A stretch of 64,000 nt of DNA from Streptomyces filamentosus (GCF_014654895.1 NZ_BNBE01000001.1:806001-870000); one strand, 5' to 3'; positions 49,826 to 59,579 are shown, numbered from the stretch's first letter. Translations and numbers: made by a program. Notes: a model not told the origin generated them from the letters alone.

Positions 49826-52729
49826 TCAGCTGCAGCCGCTGGTCGAGCCGCAGCCCTCGCAGATGTAGCAGGAGCCGGCGCGCTGCATCTTCGTACCGCA
49901 GGAGAAGCAGAGCGGGGCGTCGGCGCTGATGCCGAGCTGCATCTCGACGAGCTCCGCCGAGGTGTGCGCCTGCTTCGGAGCCGGGACCTCGGCCTTGGCC
50001 ACCGGGGCCGGGGCGGCGACGGCCTTCAGCTCCGTGGCGACCGGGGCGGACTGGGCCAGGCCCTCGACGTCCACCTCGACATCGTCGACGGACTGCTCGT
50101 ACGAGCCGGTCTCCAGGTGGCGCTGACGCTCCTCGGCGGAGTGGATGCCGAGGGCGGAGCGGGTCTCGAAGGGCAGGAAGTCCAGCGCCAGGCGGCGGAA
50201 GATGTAGTCGACGATCGACTGCGCCATCCGCACGTCCGGGTCGTCCGTCATGCCGGCCGGCTCGAAGCGCATGTTGGTGAACTTCGAGACGTACGTCTCC
50301 AGCGGGACGCCGTACTGCAGACCGACGGAGACGGCGATGGAGAAGGCGTCCATCATGCCCGCGAGGGTCGAACCCTGCTTCGACATCTTCAGGAAGACCT
50401 CGCCGAGACCGTCGTCCGGGTAGGAGTTGGCGGTCATGTAGCCCTCGGCGCCACCCACGGTGAAGGAGGTGGTGATCCCCGGGCGGCCCTTCGGGAGGCG
50501 CTTGCGGACCGGGCGGTACTCGACGACCTTCTCGACGGCCTCGCGGATCGTCGCCTCGGACTTCGCGGTGACCTCGGCCTTCTCGTCCTCCTTCTTCTTG
50601 GCGGAGAGCGGCTGGCCGACCTTGCAGTTGTCGCGGTAGATCGCGAGCGCCTTGACGCCCATCTTCCACGCCTCGAAGTAGACCTCCTCGACGTCCTCGA
50701 CCGTGGCCGTCTCCGGCAGGTTCACGGTCTTGGAGAGGGCGCCCGAGATCCACGGCTGGATCGCGGCCATCATGCGGACGTGGCCCATCGCGGAGATGGA
50801 GCGCTCGCCCATGGCGCAGTCGAAGACCTCGTAGTGCTCGGCCTTCAGGCCGGGGGCGTCGATCACGTTGCCGTGCTCGGCGATGTGGGCGACGATCGCC
50901 TCGATCTGCTCCTCCTGGTAACCCAGGCGGCGCAGGGCCTGCGGGACGGTGCCGTTGACGATCTGCATCGAGCCGCCGCCGACGAGCTTCTTGAACTTGA
51001 CCAGGGCCAGGTCGGGCTCGAGACCGGTGGTGTCGCAGGACATCGCGAGACCGATGGTGCCGGTCGGGGCGATGACGGACGCCTGGGCGTTGCGGAAGCC
51101 GTTCTTGGCGCCGAGGCGGATCACGTCCTGCCAGGCCTCCGTGGCGGCGGCCCAGATCGGGGTGTCCAGGTCGTCCATGCGGACGGCCTTGGTGTTCTCG
51201 TCGGCGTGCTGCTGCATGACGCGCTGGTGCGGCTCGGCGTTGCGGGCGTAGCCGTCGTACGCGCCGACGACCGCGGCGAGTTCGGCGGAGCGCTTGTACG
51301 AGGTGCCGGTCATCAGGGAGGTGATGGCACCGGCGAGGGCGCGGCCGCCGTCGGAGTCGTACGCGTGGCCGGTCGCCATCAGCAGGGCGCCGAGGTTGGC
51401 GTAGCCGATGCCGAGCTGGCGGTAGGCGCGGGTGTTCTCGCCGATCTTCTGGGTGGGGAAGTCGGCGAAGCAGATGGAGATGTCCATCGCGGTGATGACG
51501 AGCTCGACGACCTTGGCGAAGCGCTCGACGTCGAAGGACTGGTGGCCCTTGCCGTCGTCCTTGAGGAACTTCATGAGGTTCAGCGAGGCGAGGTTGCAGG
51601 ACGTGTTGTCCAGGTGCATGTACTCGCTGCACGGGTTCGAGCCGTTGATGCGGCCGGACTCGGGGCAGGTGTGCCAGTGGTTGATCGTGTCGTCGTACTG
51701 GATGCCCGGGTCGGCGCAGGCCCACGCGGCCTCGGCCATCTTGCGGAAGAGCGCCTTGGCGTCGACCTCCTCGATGACCTCGCCGGTCATGCGGGAGGTG
51801 AGGCCGAACTTCCCGCCGGACTCGACGGCCTTCATGAACGTGTCGTTCACGCGGACGGAGTTGTTGGCGTTCTGGTACTGGACGGACGTGATGTCGTCGC
51901 CGCCCAGGTCCATGTCGAAGCCCGCGTCGCGCAGCGCGCGGATCTTCTCCTCCTCCTTGACCTTGGTCTCGATGAAGTCCTCGATGTCGGGGTGGTCGAC
52001 GTCGAGGATGACCATCTTGGCCGCGCGGCGAGTGGCGCCACCGGACTTGATCGTTCCTGCGGAGGCGTCGGCGCCGCGCATGAAGGAGACCGGGCCGGAG
52101 GCGTTGCCGCCGGAGGAGAGGAGCTCCTTGGAGGAGCGGATGCGGGAGAGGTTCAGGCCGGCGCCGGAGCCGCCCTTGAAGATCATGCCCTCTTCCTTGT
52201 ACCAGTCGAGGATCGACTCCATGGAGTCGTCGACGGACAGGATGAAGCAGGCCGAGACCTGCTGGGGCTGCGGCGTGCCGACGTTGAACCAGACCGGCGA
52301 GTTGAAGCTGAAGATCTGGTGGAGAAGGGCGTAGGTGAGCTCGTGCTCGAAGATCTCCGCGTCCGCGGGCGAGGCGAAGTAGCCGTACTCCTCACCGGCC
52401 TTCGTGTAGGTCTTCACGATGCGGTCGATGAGCTGCTTGAGACCGGTCTCGCGCTGCGGGGTGCCGACGGCCCCGCGGAAGTACTTGCTGGTGACGATGT
52501 TGACCGCGTTCACCGACCAGAAGTCGGGGAACTCGACGCCACGCTGCTCGAAGTTGATCGAGCCGTCGCGCCAGTTGGTCATGACGACGTCACGGCGATC
52601 CCAGTTCACCTCGTCGTACGGATGCACGCCGGGGGTGGTGTGGATGCGCTCGATCCGCAGACCCTTGCTCGCCGCCTTGGCTCCCTTGGTGCGGGAACCA
52701 CGTGCCGGGCCGCTCGCCGTCTCTGTCAT
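49826..52729 (-). CDS. nrdJ: Vitamin B12-dependent class II ribonucleotide reductase
   Basis: A 967-residue adenosylcobalamin-dependent reductase making dNTPs irrespective of oxygen. The paired cysteine in VSACFILSVDD, the radical-site NPCSEYMHLDNTSCNLASLNL, and APTGTIGLAMSCDTTG are intact. The C-terminus ends with two CxxC pairs (CFSCG, CYICEGCG) and a final CS that shuttle electrons. The ATG at 52729 has GGGAGG four bases upstream. It follows nrdR on the same strand after 173 bases, the nrdRJ order known in Streptomyces, so NrdR probably represses both. Confidence 0.97.
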   Translation of the reverse strand: MTETASGPARGSRTKGAKAASKGLRIERIHTTPGVHPYDEVNWDRRDVVMTNWRDGSINFEQRGVEFPDFWSVNAVNIVTSKYFRGAVGTPQRETGLKQLIDRIVKTYTKAGEEYGYFASPADAEIFEHELTYALLHQIFSFNSPVWFNVGTPQPQQVSACFILSVDDSMESILDWYKEEGMIFKGGSGAGLNLSRIRSSKELLSSGGNASGPVSFMRGADASAGTIKSGGATRRAAKMVILDVDHPDIEDFIETKVKEEEKIRALRDAGFDMDLGGDDITSVQYQNANNSVRVNDTFMKAVESGGKFGLTSRMTGEVIEEVDAKALFRKMAEAAWACADPGIQYDDTINHWHTCPESGRINGSNPCSEYMHLDNTSCNLASLNLMKFLKDDGKGHQSFDVERFAKVVELVITAMDISICFADFPTQKIGENTRAYRQLGIGYANLGALLMATGHAYDSDGGRALAGAITSLMTGTSYKRSAELAAVVGAYDGYARNAEPHQRVMQQHADENTKAVRMDDLDTPIWAAATEAWQDVIRLGAKNGFRNAQASVIAPTGTIGLAMSCDTTGLEPDLALVKFKKLVGGGSMQIVNGTVPQALRRLGYQEEQIEAIVAHIAEHGNVIDAPGLKAEHYEVFDCAMGERSISAMGHVRMMAAIQPWISGALSKTVNLPETATVEDVEEVYFEAWKMGVKALAIYRDNCKVGQPLSAKKKEDEKAEVTAKSEATIREAVEKVVEYRPVRKRLPKGRPGITTSFTVGGAEGYMTANSYPDDGLGEVFLKMSKQGSTLAGMMDAFSIAVSVGLQYGVPLETYVSKFTNMRFEPAGMTDDPDVRMAQSIVDYIFRRLALDFLPFETRSALGIHSAEERQRHLETGSYEQSVDDVEVDVEGLAQSAPVATELKAVAAPAPVAKAEVPAPKQAHTSAELVEMQLGISADAPLCFSCGTKMQRAGSCYICEGCGSTSGCS

Positions 52730-52902
52730 GCCGCCTCCCATATACGGGCAAAACACCCTTTGGCGCCCAGATAATCCCAGAGCACCGTCGTCTGTACTAC
52801 GTTCTGTACTGCTTGCCCACGGGTACCGCGCAGGTCTCCCGGGGCAGGTCTCCACGGCCGCACCGCGGCCGGTCTCCGGGCCCGCGAGGACCCGGACCGC
52901 CG

Positions 52903-53409
52903 TCAGTCGGCGGCGCCGGCGGGAACGGGCACCTCGGAGGTGCCGGTCCCACCGGTCTCAGCGGGAGGCCGCACGCGGAGTTCCGCGATGGCGGCCTCGA
53001 AGTCTTCGAGCCCCTCGAAGGCCTTGTAGACGGATGCGAAGCGCAGGTACGCGACGAGGTCGAGCTCCTGCAGCGGTCCGAGGATGGCCAGGCCCACGTC
53101 GTGGGTGGTCAGCTCGGCACTGCCGGTGGCGCGCACCGCCTCCTCGACCCGCTGGCCGAGCTTGGCCAGGGCGTCCTCGGTGACCGGCCGCCCCTGACAC
53201 GCCTTGCGGACGCCGGAGACGACCTTGGCGCGACTGAAGGGCTCGGTGACCCCGGAGCGCTTGACCACCATGAGGGAACAGGTCTCCACGGTGGTGAAAC
53301 GGCGGGCGCAGTCGGTGCACTGGCGGCGACGTCGGATCGACGTGCCGTCGTCGGTGGTGCGGCTGTCGACGACGCGGCTGTCGGGGTGCCTGCAGAAGGG
53401 GCAGTGCAT
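52903..53409 (-). CDS. nrdR: NrdR, ribonucleotide reductase repressor
   Basis: A 168-residue ATP/dATP-sensing repressor. The zinc ribbon uses Cys3, Cys6, Cys31 and Cys34, the basic RRRRQC segment contacts DNA, and an ATP-cone domain (about 45-135, [24 protein letters not shown]) binds nucleotides. The C-terminal 25 residues are variable. The first gene of nrdRJ; its own upstream region carries tandem NrdR-box-like sites, so it is autoregulated. Confidence 0.97.
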   Translation of the reverse strand: MHCPFCRHPDSRVVDSRTTDDGTSIRRRRQCTDCARRFTTVETCSLMVVKRSGVTEPFSRAKVVSGVRKACQGRPVTEDALAKLGQRVEEAVRATGSAELTTHDVGLAILGPLQELDLVAYLRFASVYKAFEGLEDFEAAIAELRVRPPAETGGTGTSEVPVPAGAAD

Positions 53410-53520
53410 TGGTTACGACCCTCTTCCTGACGGCACGACCGAACAGCCTCGCCGGGCCCGCCGAGGCCCTCGAAGCGACCACCAGCATAGGCGATCGTGG
53501 GCGCCCCGGCAGACCGGGGA

Positions 53521-53536
53521 CCACTATCCCTGGGTG
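53521..53536. promoter_or_regulatory. NrdR box-like site (distal to lexA)
   Basis: CCACTATCCCTGGGTG keeps about half of the ACACWATATATWGTGT consensus. It starts exactly 31 bases from the second box, the spacing (three helical turns) typical of NrdR operators. Confidence 0.55.
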
Positions 53537-53551
53537 GCCGATGACATCCAA

Positions 53552-53567
53552 CCACTAGATCTTGGGT
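53552..53567. promoter_or_regulatory. NrdR box-like site (proximal to lexA)
   Basis: CCACTAGATCTTGGGT matches about 11 of 16 consensus positions, with a symmetric AGATCT centre. With the site 31 bases away it forms a tandem operator 140 bases upstream of nrdR. Confidence 0.62.
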
Positions 53568-53767
53568 TGAGGACGTTGCGACACCCCCGCGTGTCGCGGA
53601 GCCCCGGAGCCGCGTCCGTGCTCCGCGAATGGGAGACTGGGAGGGCGCGCCGGGCCGGACCGACCCAGCCGCGAAGGCTACCGTAAGGAGCGGGATCGAC
53701 CCTCCCGAGGGGCCGCCTCCCATACACCCCCACCCCTATACCCGTAAGGCAATTTGCGGATTTTCAC

Positions 53768-53783
53768 TCGAACGTGTGTTTGG
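53768..53783 (+). promoter_or_regulatory. LexA (SOS) box
   Basis: TCGAACGTGTGTTTGG matches the actinobacterial SOS box TCGAACN4GTTCGA at 10 of 12 specified positions. It lies 66 bases before the lexA start, consistent with autorepression. Confidence 0.75.
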
Positions 53784-53848
53784 CGCAACCTTTCGAAAGC
53801 TACTACCGTTGTGCCAGCCAGGGAGACCATTCGAGAGGGGCCGACGAC

Positions 53849-54637
53849 GTGACCACCACCGCAGACAGCGCCACCATCACCGCCCAGGACCGCTCCCAGG
53901 GCCGACTCGAGCCGGTGCACGCCATGAACGAAACCGCCATGAACGGCGAGGAGCCCGGGCGGCCCGCCCGGGCCCTCCCCGGACGGCCTCCAGGCATCAG
54001 GGCCGACAGCTCCGGCCTCACGGATCGCCAGCGCCGGGTGATCGAAGTCATCCGCGATTCGGTCCAGCGGCGCGGCTACCCGCCGTCGATGCGCGAGATC
54101 GGTCAGGCGGTGGGCCTGTCCAGCACGTCGTCGGTGGCCCACCAGCTGATGGCCCTGGAGCGCAAGGGCTTCCTCCGCCGCGACCCGCACCGCCCGCGGG
54201 CGTACGAGGTCCGCGGTTCGGACCAGCCCAGCACCCAGCCGACCGACACCACCGGCAAGCCCGCCGCGTCCTACGTGCCGCTGGTCGGCCGGATCGCGGC
54301 CGGCGGACCCATCCTGGCCGAAGAGTCCGTCGAGGACGTCTTCCCCCTCCCCCGGCAGCTCGTCGGGGACGGCGAACTCTTCGTCCTCAAGGTCGTCGGC
54401 GACTCCATGATCGAGGCCGCCATCTGTGACGGCGACTGGGTCACGGTCCGCCGCCAGCCCGTCGCGGAGAACGGCGACATCGTCGCCGCCATGCTCGACG
54501 GCGAGGCGACGGTGAAGCGCTTCAAGCGCGAGGACGGCCACGTCTGGCTGCTGCCGCACAACGCCGCGTACCAGCCCATCCCCGGCGACGAGGCCACGAT
54601 CCTCGGCAAGGTGGTCGCCGTTCTGCGGCGGGTCTGA
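53849..54637 (+). CDS. lexA: LexA repressor of the SOS response
   Basis: A 262-residue repressor-protease. A Streptomyces-type N-terminal extension (about 1-54) precedes the winged helix ([13 protein letters not shown]...[16 protein letters not shown]). The self-cleavage site Ala151-Gly152 lies in GRIAAGGPI. The catalytic dyad is Ser186 (VGDSM) and Lys223 (TVKRFK). RecA filaments on damaged DNA trigger cleavage. GTG 53849 follows GAGAGGGG at fair spacing. An SOS box stands in its promoter. It is divergent from nrdR and convergent with the DinG-like helicase. Confidence 0.97.
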   Translation: MTTTADSATITAQDRSQGRLEPVHAMNETAMNGEEPGRPARALPGRPPGIRADSSGLTDRQRRVIEVIRDSVQRRGYPPSMREIGQAVGLSSTSSVAHQLMALERKGFLRRDPHRPRAYEVRGSDQPSTQPTDTTGKPAASYVPLVGRIAAGGPILAEESVEDVFPLPRQLVGDGELFVLKVVGDSMIEAAICDGDWVTVRRQPVAENGDIVAAMLDGEATVKRFKREDGHVWLLPHNAAYQPIPGDEATILGKVVAVLRRV

Positions 54638-54658
54638 CCCCACCTCGCCGGCCCGACC

Positions 54659-54693
54659 GGGCCCCGGGATCCACTGCGCCGGTCCCGGGGCCC
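54659..54693. terminator. Hairpin downstream of lexA
   Basis: GGGCCCCGGGA-type arms (54659-54669 and 54683-54693, 11 bp) begin 22 bases after the lexA stop. No T-run. A stronger stem follows at 54720. Confidence 0.55.
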
Positions 54694-54719
54694 GCTCCAC
54701 GTCACGCGATTCCTGGCAC

Positions 54720-54751
54720 ACGAAGGCCCCGGCACCCGCCGGGGCCTTCGT
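54720..54751. terminator. Bidirectional terminator lexA / dinG
   Basis: ACGAAGGCCCCGGC and its exact complement flank an ACCC loop (14-bp stem) between the convergent lexA and dinG-like genes, 16 bases from the dinG stop. Confidence 0.88.
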
Positions 54752-54767
54752 CCGTCCCGGACCGGCC

Positions 54768-56741
54768 TCAGACGCCGTCCGCCTTGGCCTTCGCGTCGAT
54801 CGCCGCCAGCGACTTCCGCACCTGATTGCGGTCGAACGTGTACCAGAAGTCCGGCATGGAGGCCTTCAGGTAGCTGCCGTACCGCTTGGTGGCGAGCCGC
54901 TGGTCCAGTACGGCCACCACGCCCCGGTCGCCGGTGGCCCGGACCAGACGGCCGGCACCCTGGGCCATCAGCAGCGCCGCGTGCGTCGCCGCCACGGCCA
55001 TGAAGCCGTTCCCCCCGGCCTCCTCGACCGCCTTCTGGCGCGCGCTCATCAGCGGGTCGTCGGGGCGCGGGAAGGGGATCTTGTCCATGACGACCAGCTG
55101 GCAGCTGGCCCCCGGCACGTCCACGCCCTGCCACAGCGACAGGGTGCCGAACAGACAGGTCCGCGGATCCGCCGAGAAGTTCTTGATCAACTCGCCCAGG
55201 GTGTCCTCGCCCTGGAGCAGGATCGGGAACTCCGGGATGCGGCCGCGCAGCTCCTCCGCCGCCAGCTGCGCCGCCCGCATCGAGGAGAACAGGCCCAGGG
55301 TCCGGCCGCCGGCCGCCTGGATCAGCTCGGTGAGCTCGTCCAGCATGTCGCCCCGGTCGTTGTCCCGCTTCGGGGGCTCCAGGTGCTTGGCGACGTACAG
55401 GATGCCCTGCTTGGGGTAGTCGAACGGGGAGCCGACGTCGAGGCCCTTCCAGACCGGCAGGTCGTCCCCGGTGGTGCCCTCGGGGGCGAGGCCCAGCGAG
55501 GCGCCCACGCCGTTGAAGTCGCCGCCGAGCTTGAGCGTGGCCGAGGCGAGGACGACGGAGCGCTCGGCGAAGAGCTTCTCCCGCAGCAGGCCGGAGACCG
55601 AGAGCGGCGCGACCCGCAGCGAGGCGCCGAACCGGTCGTGCCGCTCGTACCAGACGACGTCGTACTCGGAGCCCTGGGTGATCCGCTCCGCGACGCCGTG
55701 CACGGTCTCCACCGAGGCCATCGCCTGCTTGCGGACCGCGTCCTCGTCCTGCACCGAGCGGTCCCGGGTGTTCCCGAGGGCGGTGATCACGGCGCGGGCC
55801 GCGTCGCGCAGCGCCATCAGCGCGTACGCGAGGTCTTCCGGCACCTCCTCCAGGCGGCCCGGCAGCGCCAGCTCCATGACCCGCTCGAAGCCCTCGGCGG
55901 CGGTCTGGAGCTGGTCGGCGACCTTCTCGTCCACGAGCTTGGCGGCCCGGCGCACCGCCCGGTTCACCTGCCCCGGGGTGAGCTCGCCGGTGGCGACACC
56001 GGTCACCCGGGAGACCAGCTCGTGGGCCTCGTCGACGATCAGGACCTCGTGCTGCGGCAGCACGGGGGCGCCCTCGATGGCGTCGATGGCGAGGAGGGCG
56101 TGGTTGGTGACGACGACGTCGGCCAGCTTGGCGCGCTCGCGGGCCGCCTCGGCGAAGCACTCCGCGCCGTACGCGCACTTGCTCGCGCCGAGGCACTCAC
56201 GGGAGGAGACCGAGACCTGGCCCCAGGCCCGGTCGGACACGCCGGGTGTCAGGTCGTCCCGGTCGCCGGTCTCCGTCTCGTCCGCCCAGTCCCGCAGCCG
56301 GATCAGGTCCTGGCCGAGCTTGCTGGTGGGCGCGGCCGCCTCGAAGGGGTCGAAGAGGCCCTCCTCCTCGTCCTGCGGCACCCCCTCGTGGAGGCGGTGC
56401 AGGCAGAGGTAGTTCGACCGGCCCTTGAGCATGGCGAACTGGGGGCGGCGGCGCAGCTGCGGATGGAGCGCGTCGACCGTCCGCGGCAGGTCGCGCTCGA
56501 CGAGCTGGCGCTGGAGCGCCAGGGTGGCCGTGGCCACCACCACCCTCTCCCCGTGCGCGAGCGCCGGCACGAGATAGCCGAGCGACTTTCCGGTGCCGGT
56601 GCCCGCCTGGACGAGCAGGTGGGAGTTGTCGTCGATGGCCTCGGCCACGGCCTCGGCCATGGTGACCTGGCCGGGCCGCTCCGTGCCGCCGACGGCGGCG
56701 ACGGCGGCGTGGAGGAGGTCGGGGAGGGATGGCTTCGTCAT
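54768..56741 (-). CDS. DinG/XPD-like ATP-dependent DNA helicase
   Basis: A 657-residue SF2 iron-sulfur helicase. Walker A AGTGTGKS is near residues 41-48, and DEAHE follows. Four cysteines for a 4Fe-4S cluster are present (YLCLHR, then CLGASKCAYGAEC). The C-terminal helicase half shows LFGTLSLWQGVDVPG and QGAGRLVRATGDRGVVAVLDQR. It unwinds 5'-3' and probably removes R-loops or helps repair. The ATG at 56741 is natural. It is convergent with lexA and follows the siderophore operon on the same strand after 50 bases; no SOS box is visible before it. Confidence 0.93.
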   Translation of the reverse strand: MTKPSLPDLLHAAVAAVGGTERPGQVTMAEAVAEAIDDNSHLLVQAGTGTGKSLGYLVPALAHGERVVVATATLALQRQLVERDLPRTVDALHPQLRRRPQFAMLKGRSNYLCLHRLHEGVPQDEEEGLFDPFEAAAPTSKLGQDLIRLRDWADETETGDRDDLTPGVSDRAWGQVSVSSRECLGASKCAYGAECFAEAARERAKLADVVVTNHALLAIDAIEGAPVLPQHEVLIVDEAHELVSRVTGVATGELTPGQVNRAVRRAAKLVDEKVADQLQTAAEGFERVMELALPGRLEEVPEDLAYALMALRDAARAVITALGNTRDRSVQDEDAVRKQAMASVETVHGVAERITQGSEYDVVWYERHDRFGASLRVAPLSVSGLLREKLFAERSVVLASATLKLGGDFNGVGASLGLAPEGTTGDDLPVWKGLDVGSPFDYPKQGILYVAKHLEPPKRDNDRGDMLDELTELIQAAGGRTLGLFSSMRAAQLAAEELRGRIPEFPILLQGEDTLGELIKNFSADPRTCLFGTLSLWQGVDVPGASCQLVVMDKIPFPRPDDPLMSARQKAVEEAGGNGFMAVAATHAALLMAQGAGRLVRATGDRGVVAVLDQRLATKRYGSYLKASMPDFWYTFDRNQVRKSLAAIDAKAKADGV

Positions 56742-56791
56742 AGCGGTCCCAGCCTACGGGTCGGCACCGACAGCGACGGCACTCCCCGGGA

Positions 56792-58639
56792 TCACGCGAG
56801 GGGGTTGGGAACGGTGCCGTGGACGGCGGCGTGCGGGCGGTCGGAGCGGTCGCGGTAACCGTCCATGTGCAGCCGGTTGCGGTTGAGGCAGAGCCGTTCG
56901 ATCCGGGGGGTGAGCAGGTCGAAGAGCTCGAACCGTTCCTTCAGCTCGGGGAAGCGTTCCTGGTGGCGGAGGATCTCGGCGCGGACGAGGGCCCAGAAGT
57001 CCGCTTCGGGGACGTCGAGTTGTTCCTCGCAGAGCGGGGCGAGGTAGCGGAAGACGCCGACGAAGAGCCCCGAATGGATGAACTGGGTGAGGAAACCGGG
57101 TTCCTCGGTGAGGAGGACGGCGCGGACGTCGTCGGGCATCGCGTCGTGCTCGGGGAGCGGGTGGGCGCTGATGTTGACGTCGTCGACGAAGTCCTTGATC
57201 GCCAGCCGGACGGGCACGTCCTGCTCGTCGTAGACGACGATCGCGTTCTCGCCGTGCGGGGAGAAGACGGTGCCGTAGCGGTAGAGGAAGTGGAGCAGGG
57301 GCGGGAGCAGGGCGGCGAAGAGGCGGCGGAGCCAGACGGACGGGGTCAGGCCGGAGCGCTCGACGAGCTCGGCGACGAAGGCGCGGCCCCCGCGGTCGGT
57401 GTGGAGCAGCGAGGCGAGGGTGCGGGCGCGTTCGCCGGGCGGCAGGCGGAGCGGTTCGCGCCAGATCGCACCGAGCAGTTCCTTGTACTGGTACGGGACT
57501 TCGGGCAGCCGGTCGTAGAGGGGGTGCTCGACGGTCACGGAGGCGACCTCGCCGAGGAGGATCACGCCGCACTCCTCACGGAGGAAGGGATCGGCGTCGC
57601 GCAGGCCGTGGACCCAGGCCGTGACGGCGGGGGCGGCGAGGGTGCGCTCGGTGGGTAGGCCGCGCCAGACGAGGGTGTTGAGCACGGAGAGCGGCAGTTT
57701 GACGGTGTGCCGGTCGGGTCTGCTGGTGTTGAGGAAGGTGCGGATGGACTGCTGCGGCAGCCGGAGGTCGTCGTCGGCGGGGAGCGGGACGACGGTGCCG
57801 GAGGCGATGGCGGGGGCGTAGAGCGGGAGCAGGACCTCGTCCCACTGCCAGGGGTGGACGGGCAGCAGGAGGTACGCGTCGGGGTCGAGGCCGCGGGCGG
57901 CGAGTTCGGCCCGGAACGCCTCCCGGACGGGCGGGTCGAGCTCGCGGTCGTAGAGGCGGTCGGGGGTGCCGAGTCCCCCGACGCCCCGGTAGGCGGCGAT
58001 GCGGTTGCTGACCGCGATCCAGGGGAGGCGGGTGGCGCGGCGGGCTTCGGGGGCCCAGCGGGCGGCGTCGCCGGCGGAGAAGCCGATGCGGCCCTTGTTG
58101 AGGACGAGCCAGGGGTGTCCGGTCTGGTGGCCTTCGAGTTCGGCGTAGGAGAGGTCGGCGAGGCGGTCGGCGGTGAGGGCGGTGTGGTCGAGGCGGGCCT
58201 CGGCGGCGAGGGTGGTGGAGAGTTCGCGGATGAGGTGGCCGAGGGTGGCGCCGTCGAGGCCGAGGAGTCCGCGGGCGTGGACGAGGAAGTGGAGGGGGTC
58301 GGTCAGCGGCCGGCCGTCGTGGGTGACGGTGCCGGGGTCGACGCGCCAGCTGCCGTAGGCGCCGCGGCGGGCGGTGAAGGCGAGGGCGGTGCCGTCGTCG
58401 AGGGTGAGGGCGTACCGGCCGGGGCGGCCGTCCCCGTCTCCGGGGCCGCTGCCGGGGCCTTCGGGCACGGGGACGGGTTCGAGGATCTCCTCGTAGGCGA
58501 ACTCCCCGAGGGCTTTGGCGAGGGTGCGGGCCGAGGCGCGGGCCCAGGCGGCGGGGTTGAGCTCGGGGGGCGCGAGCAGTTCGGGGGCGGGGGCAGCCTG
58601 GGGGCGTGCGGAGTCACGGGGTGCTGGGGACGTCGTCAC
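56792..58639 (-). CDS. IucA/IucC-family siderophore synthetase (last gene of operon)
   Basis: A 615-residue NRPS-independent siderophore (NIS) synthetase that adenylates a carboxylate such as citrate and couples it to an amine. The HPWQWDEVLLP motif, the QQSIRTFLNTSRPDRHTVKLPLS nucleotide-site segment, and GENAIVVYDEQDVPVRLAIKDFVDDVNIS in the C-terminal FhuF-like part are diagnostic. It resembles DesD/AlcC-type C synthetases, which condense or cyclise. GTG 58639 has GAGGAG five bases upstream. It lies 60 bases after the acetyltransferase gene. Confidence 0.9.
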   Translation of the reverse strand: MTTSPAPRDSARPQAAPAPELLAPPELNPAAWARASARTLAKALGEFAYEEILEPVPVPEGPGSGPGDGDGRPGRYALTLDDGTALAFTARRGAYGSWRVDPGTVTHDGRPLTDPLHFLVHARGLLGLDGATLGHLIRELSTTLAAEARLDHTALTADRLADLSYAELEGHQTGHPWLVLNKGRIGFSAGDAARWAPEARRATRLPWIAVSNRIAAYRGVGGLGTPDRLYDRELDPPVREAFRAELAARGLDPDAYLLLPVHPWQWDEVLLPLYAPAIASGTVVPLPADDDLRLPQQSIRTFLNTSRPDRHTVKLPLSVLNTLVWRGLPTERTLAAPAVTAWVHGLRDADPFLREECGVILLGEVASVTVEHPLYDRLPEVPYQYKELLGAIWREPLRLPPGERARTLASLLHTDRGGRAFVAELVERSGLTPSVWLRRLFAALLPPLLHFLYRYGTVFSPHGENAIVVYDEQDVPVRLAIKDFVDDVNISAHPLPEHDAMPDDVRAVLLTEEPGFLTQFIHSGLFVGVFRYLAPLCEEQLDVPEADFWALVRAEILRHQERFPELKERFELFDLLTPRIERLCLNRNRLHMDGYRDRSDRPHAAVHGTVPNPLA

Positions 58640-58699
58640 AAAGACTCCTCGAAGTGGGAACCGCCGTGGGGCGAGCGGTGCGTCGAAGGCGGAGGGTGT

Positions 58700-59497
58700 T
58701 CACAGAACGTGACGGAGGGACCGGTCACGGATCATGAGCGCGGCTCGTTTGTCGGGGAGGTCGATCTCCGCCGCGTAGCGGAAGCCGCCGCCGAGGAAGG
58801 CCGAGACGGAGGGGGTGTTGCGGATGTCGGGTTCGGCGACGACGCGGGTGCAGCGGGGACGGTGGTCGAGGACGAGATCGGCGACGGCCCGCAGGAGTGC
58901 GGTGCCCATGCCGCGGCCCCGGTTCGCGACGTCTCCGAGGAGGAGGTGGACGCCCGTGTCGTGCGGGCGGGCGGGGTAGGCGCGGGCGAGCGGGTCGAGG
59001 TCGGCGCGGTAGATCTCGAAGTAGCTCATCGGGGTGGAGTCGAGCACGCCGAGGCAGGGGACGCTGCGGCCGTCGCCTTCGAGTTGGGCGCGGACGTGGT
59101 CGGCGGTGACGGTCTCGGGGCCGGCGAGTTCCCAGAAGGCGGCGACGGCGGGGTCGTTCATCCACCGGGTGAGCAGGGGGAGGTCGCGCTCCAGGCGGAC
59201 GGGGACGAGGCGGAAGCCGCCGAAGCGGGTGTCCGCGGGGGCCCAGGAGGCGACGGAGTCGAGGAGGTCGCCGTCGAGGCGTCCGTTCGCGAGGGCGTCG
59301 TGGTCCGCGGTGCCGGGGGTCCGGCCGGTGCCGTCGGCGGACGGGGGCGGCGGCTTCTCCCCGGCGAGGAGGGCGAAGAGGTCGTCGACGCGGAGGTCGA
59401 GGGTGTCCTCCCCCGCCGGGTCTGCCGGTGGGAGGTGGGCGGGCACGGTCTCGGTCTTGATCTCGGTGTCGTGTCCGTGGTCCGGATGTATGGACAT
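58700..59497 (-). CDS. Siderophore-type GNAT acyltransferase (IucB/RhbD-like)
   Basis: A 265-residue protein. The first about 90 residues are acidic, Pro-rich and variable. The rest is an AlcB/IucB-type acyltransferase: FRLVPVRLERDLPLLTRWMNDPAVAAFWEL, substrate-site YFEIYRADLD, HDTGVHLLLGD, and the acetyl-CoA loop NRGRGMGTALLRA. In known pathways it acylates an N-hydroxylated diamine; here no hydroxylase is encoded nearby. The ATG at 59497 has GGAAG nine bases upstream. A small 15-base direct repeat sits in the 137-base gap before it. Confidence 0.87.
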   Translation of the reverse strand: MSIHPDHGHDTEIKTETVPAHLPPADPAGEDTLDLRVDDLFALLAGEKPPPPSADGTGRTPGTADHDALANGRLDGDLLDSVASWAPADTRFGGFRLVPVRLERDLPLLTRWMNDPAVAAFWELAGPETVTADHVRAQLEGDGRSVPCLGVLDSTPMSYFEIYRADLDPLARAYPARPHDTGVHLLLGDVANRGRGMGTALLRAVADLVLDHRPRCTRVVAEPDIRNTPSVSAFLGGGFRYAAEIDLPDKRAALMIRDRSLRHVL

Positions 59498-59579
59498 GGG
59501 GAGGGTCTTCCGTGGGTCGGGGGCGTCCCGGCGGTGGGTGCGCTCGGGACGCGCCGGTGGGTGCGGGTGGGTGGAGGGG

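Larger units (their letters stand above)
53410..53848. other. Divergent regulatory region nrdR / lexA
   Basis: This 439-base gap has no credible gene. It contains two NrdR-box-like elements on the nrdR side and a LexA box on the lexA side, described separately. GC content drops around 53740-53820, as expected for the lexA promoter. Confidence 0.6.

Noticed and set aside
49727..52774. Plus-strand open frame of about 1015 codons opposite nrdJ
   Set aside because: Antisense shadow; nrdJ motifs on the minus strand are complete.
53581..53594. ACAC-N6-GTGT as a third NrdR box
   Set aside because: Arms are two bases too close for the 16-bp box and the spacing to its neighbour (28 bases) is out of phase.
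53410..53848. Cobalamin riboswitch upstream of nrdRJ
   Set aside because: No B12-box-like sequence or typical long structured leader was seen; NrdR-type boxes explain control instead.
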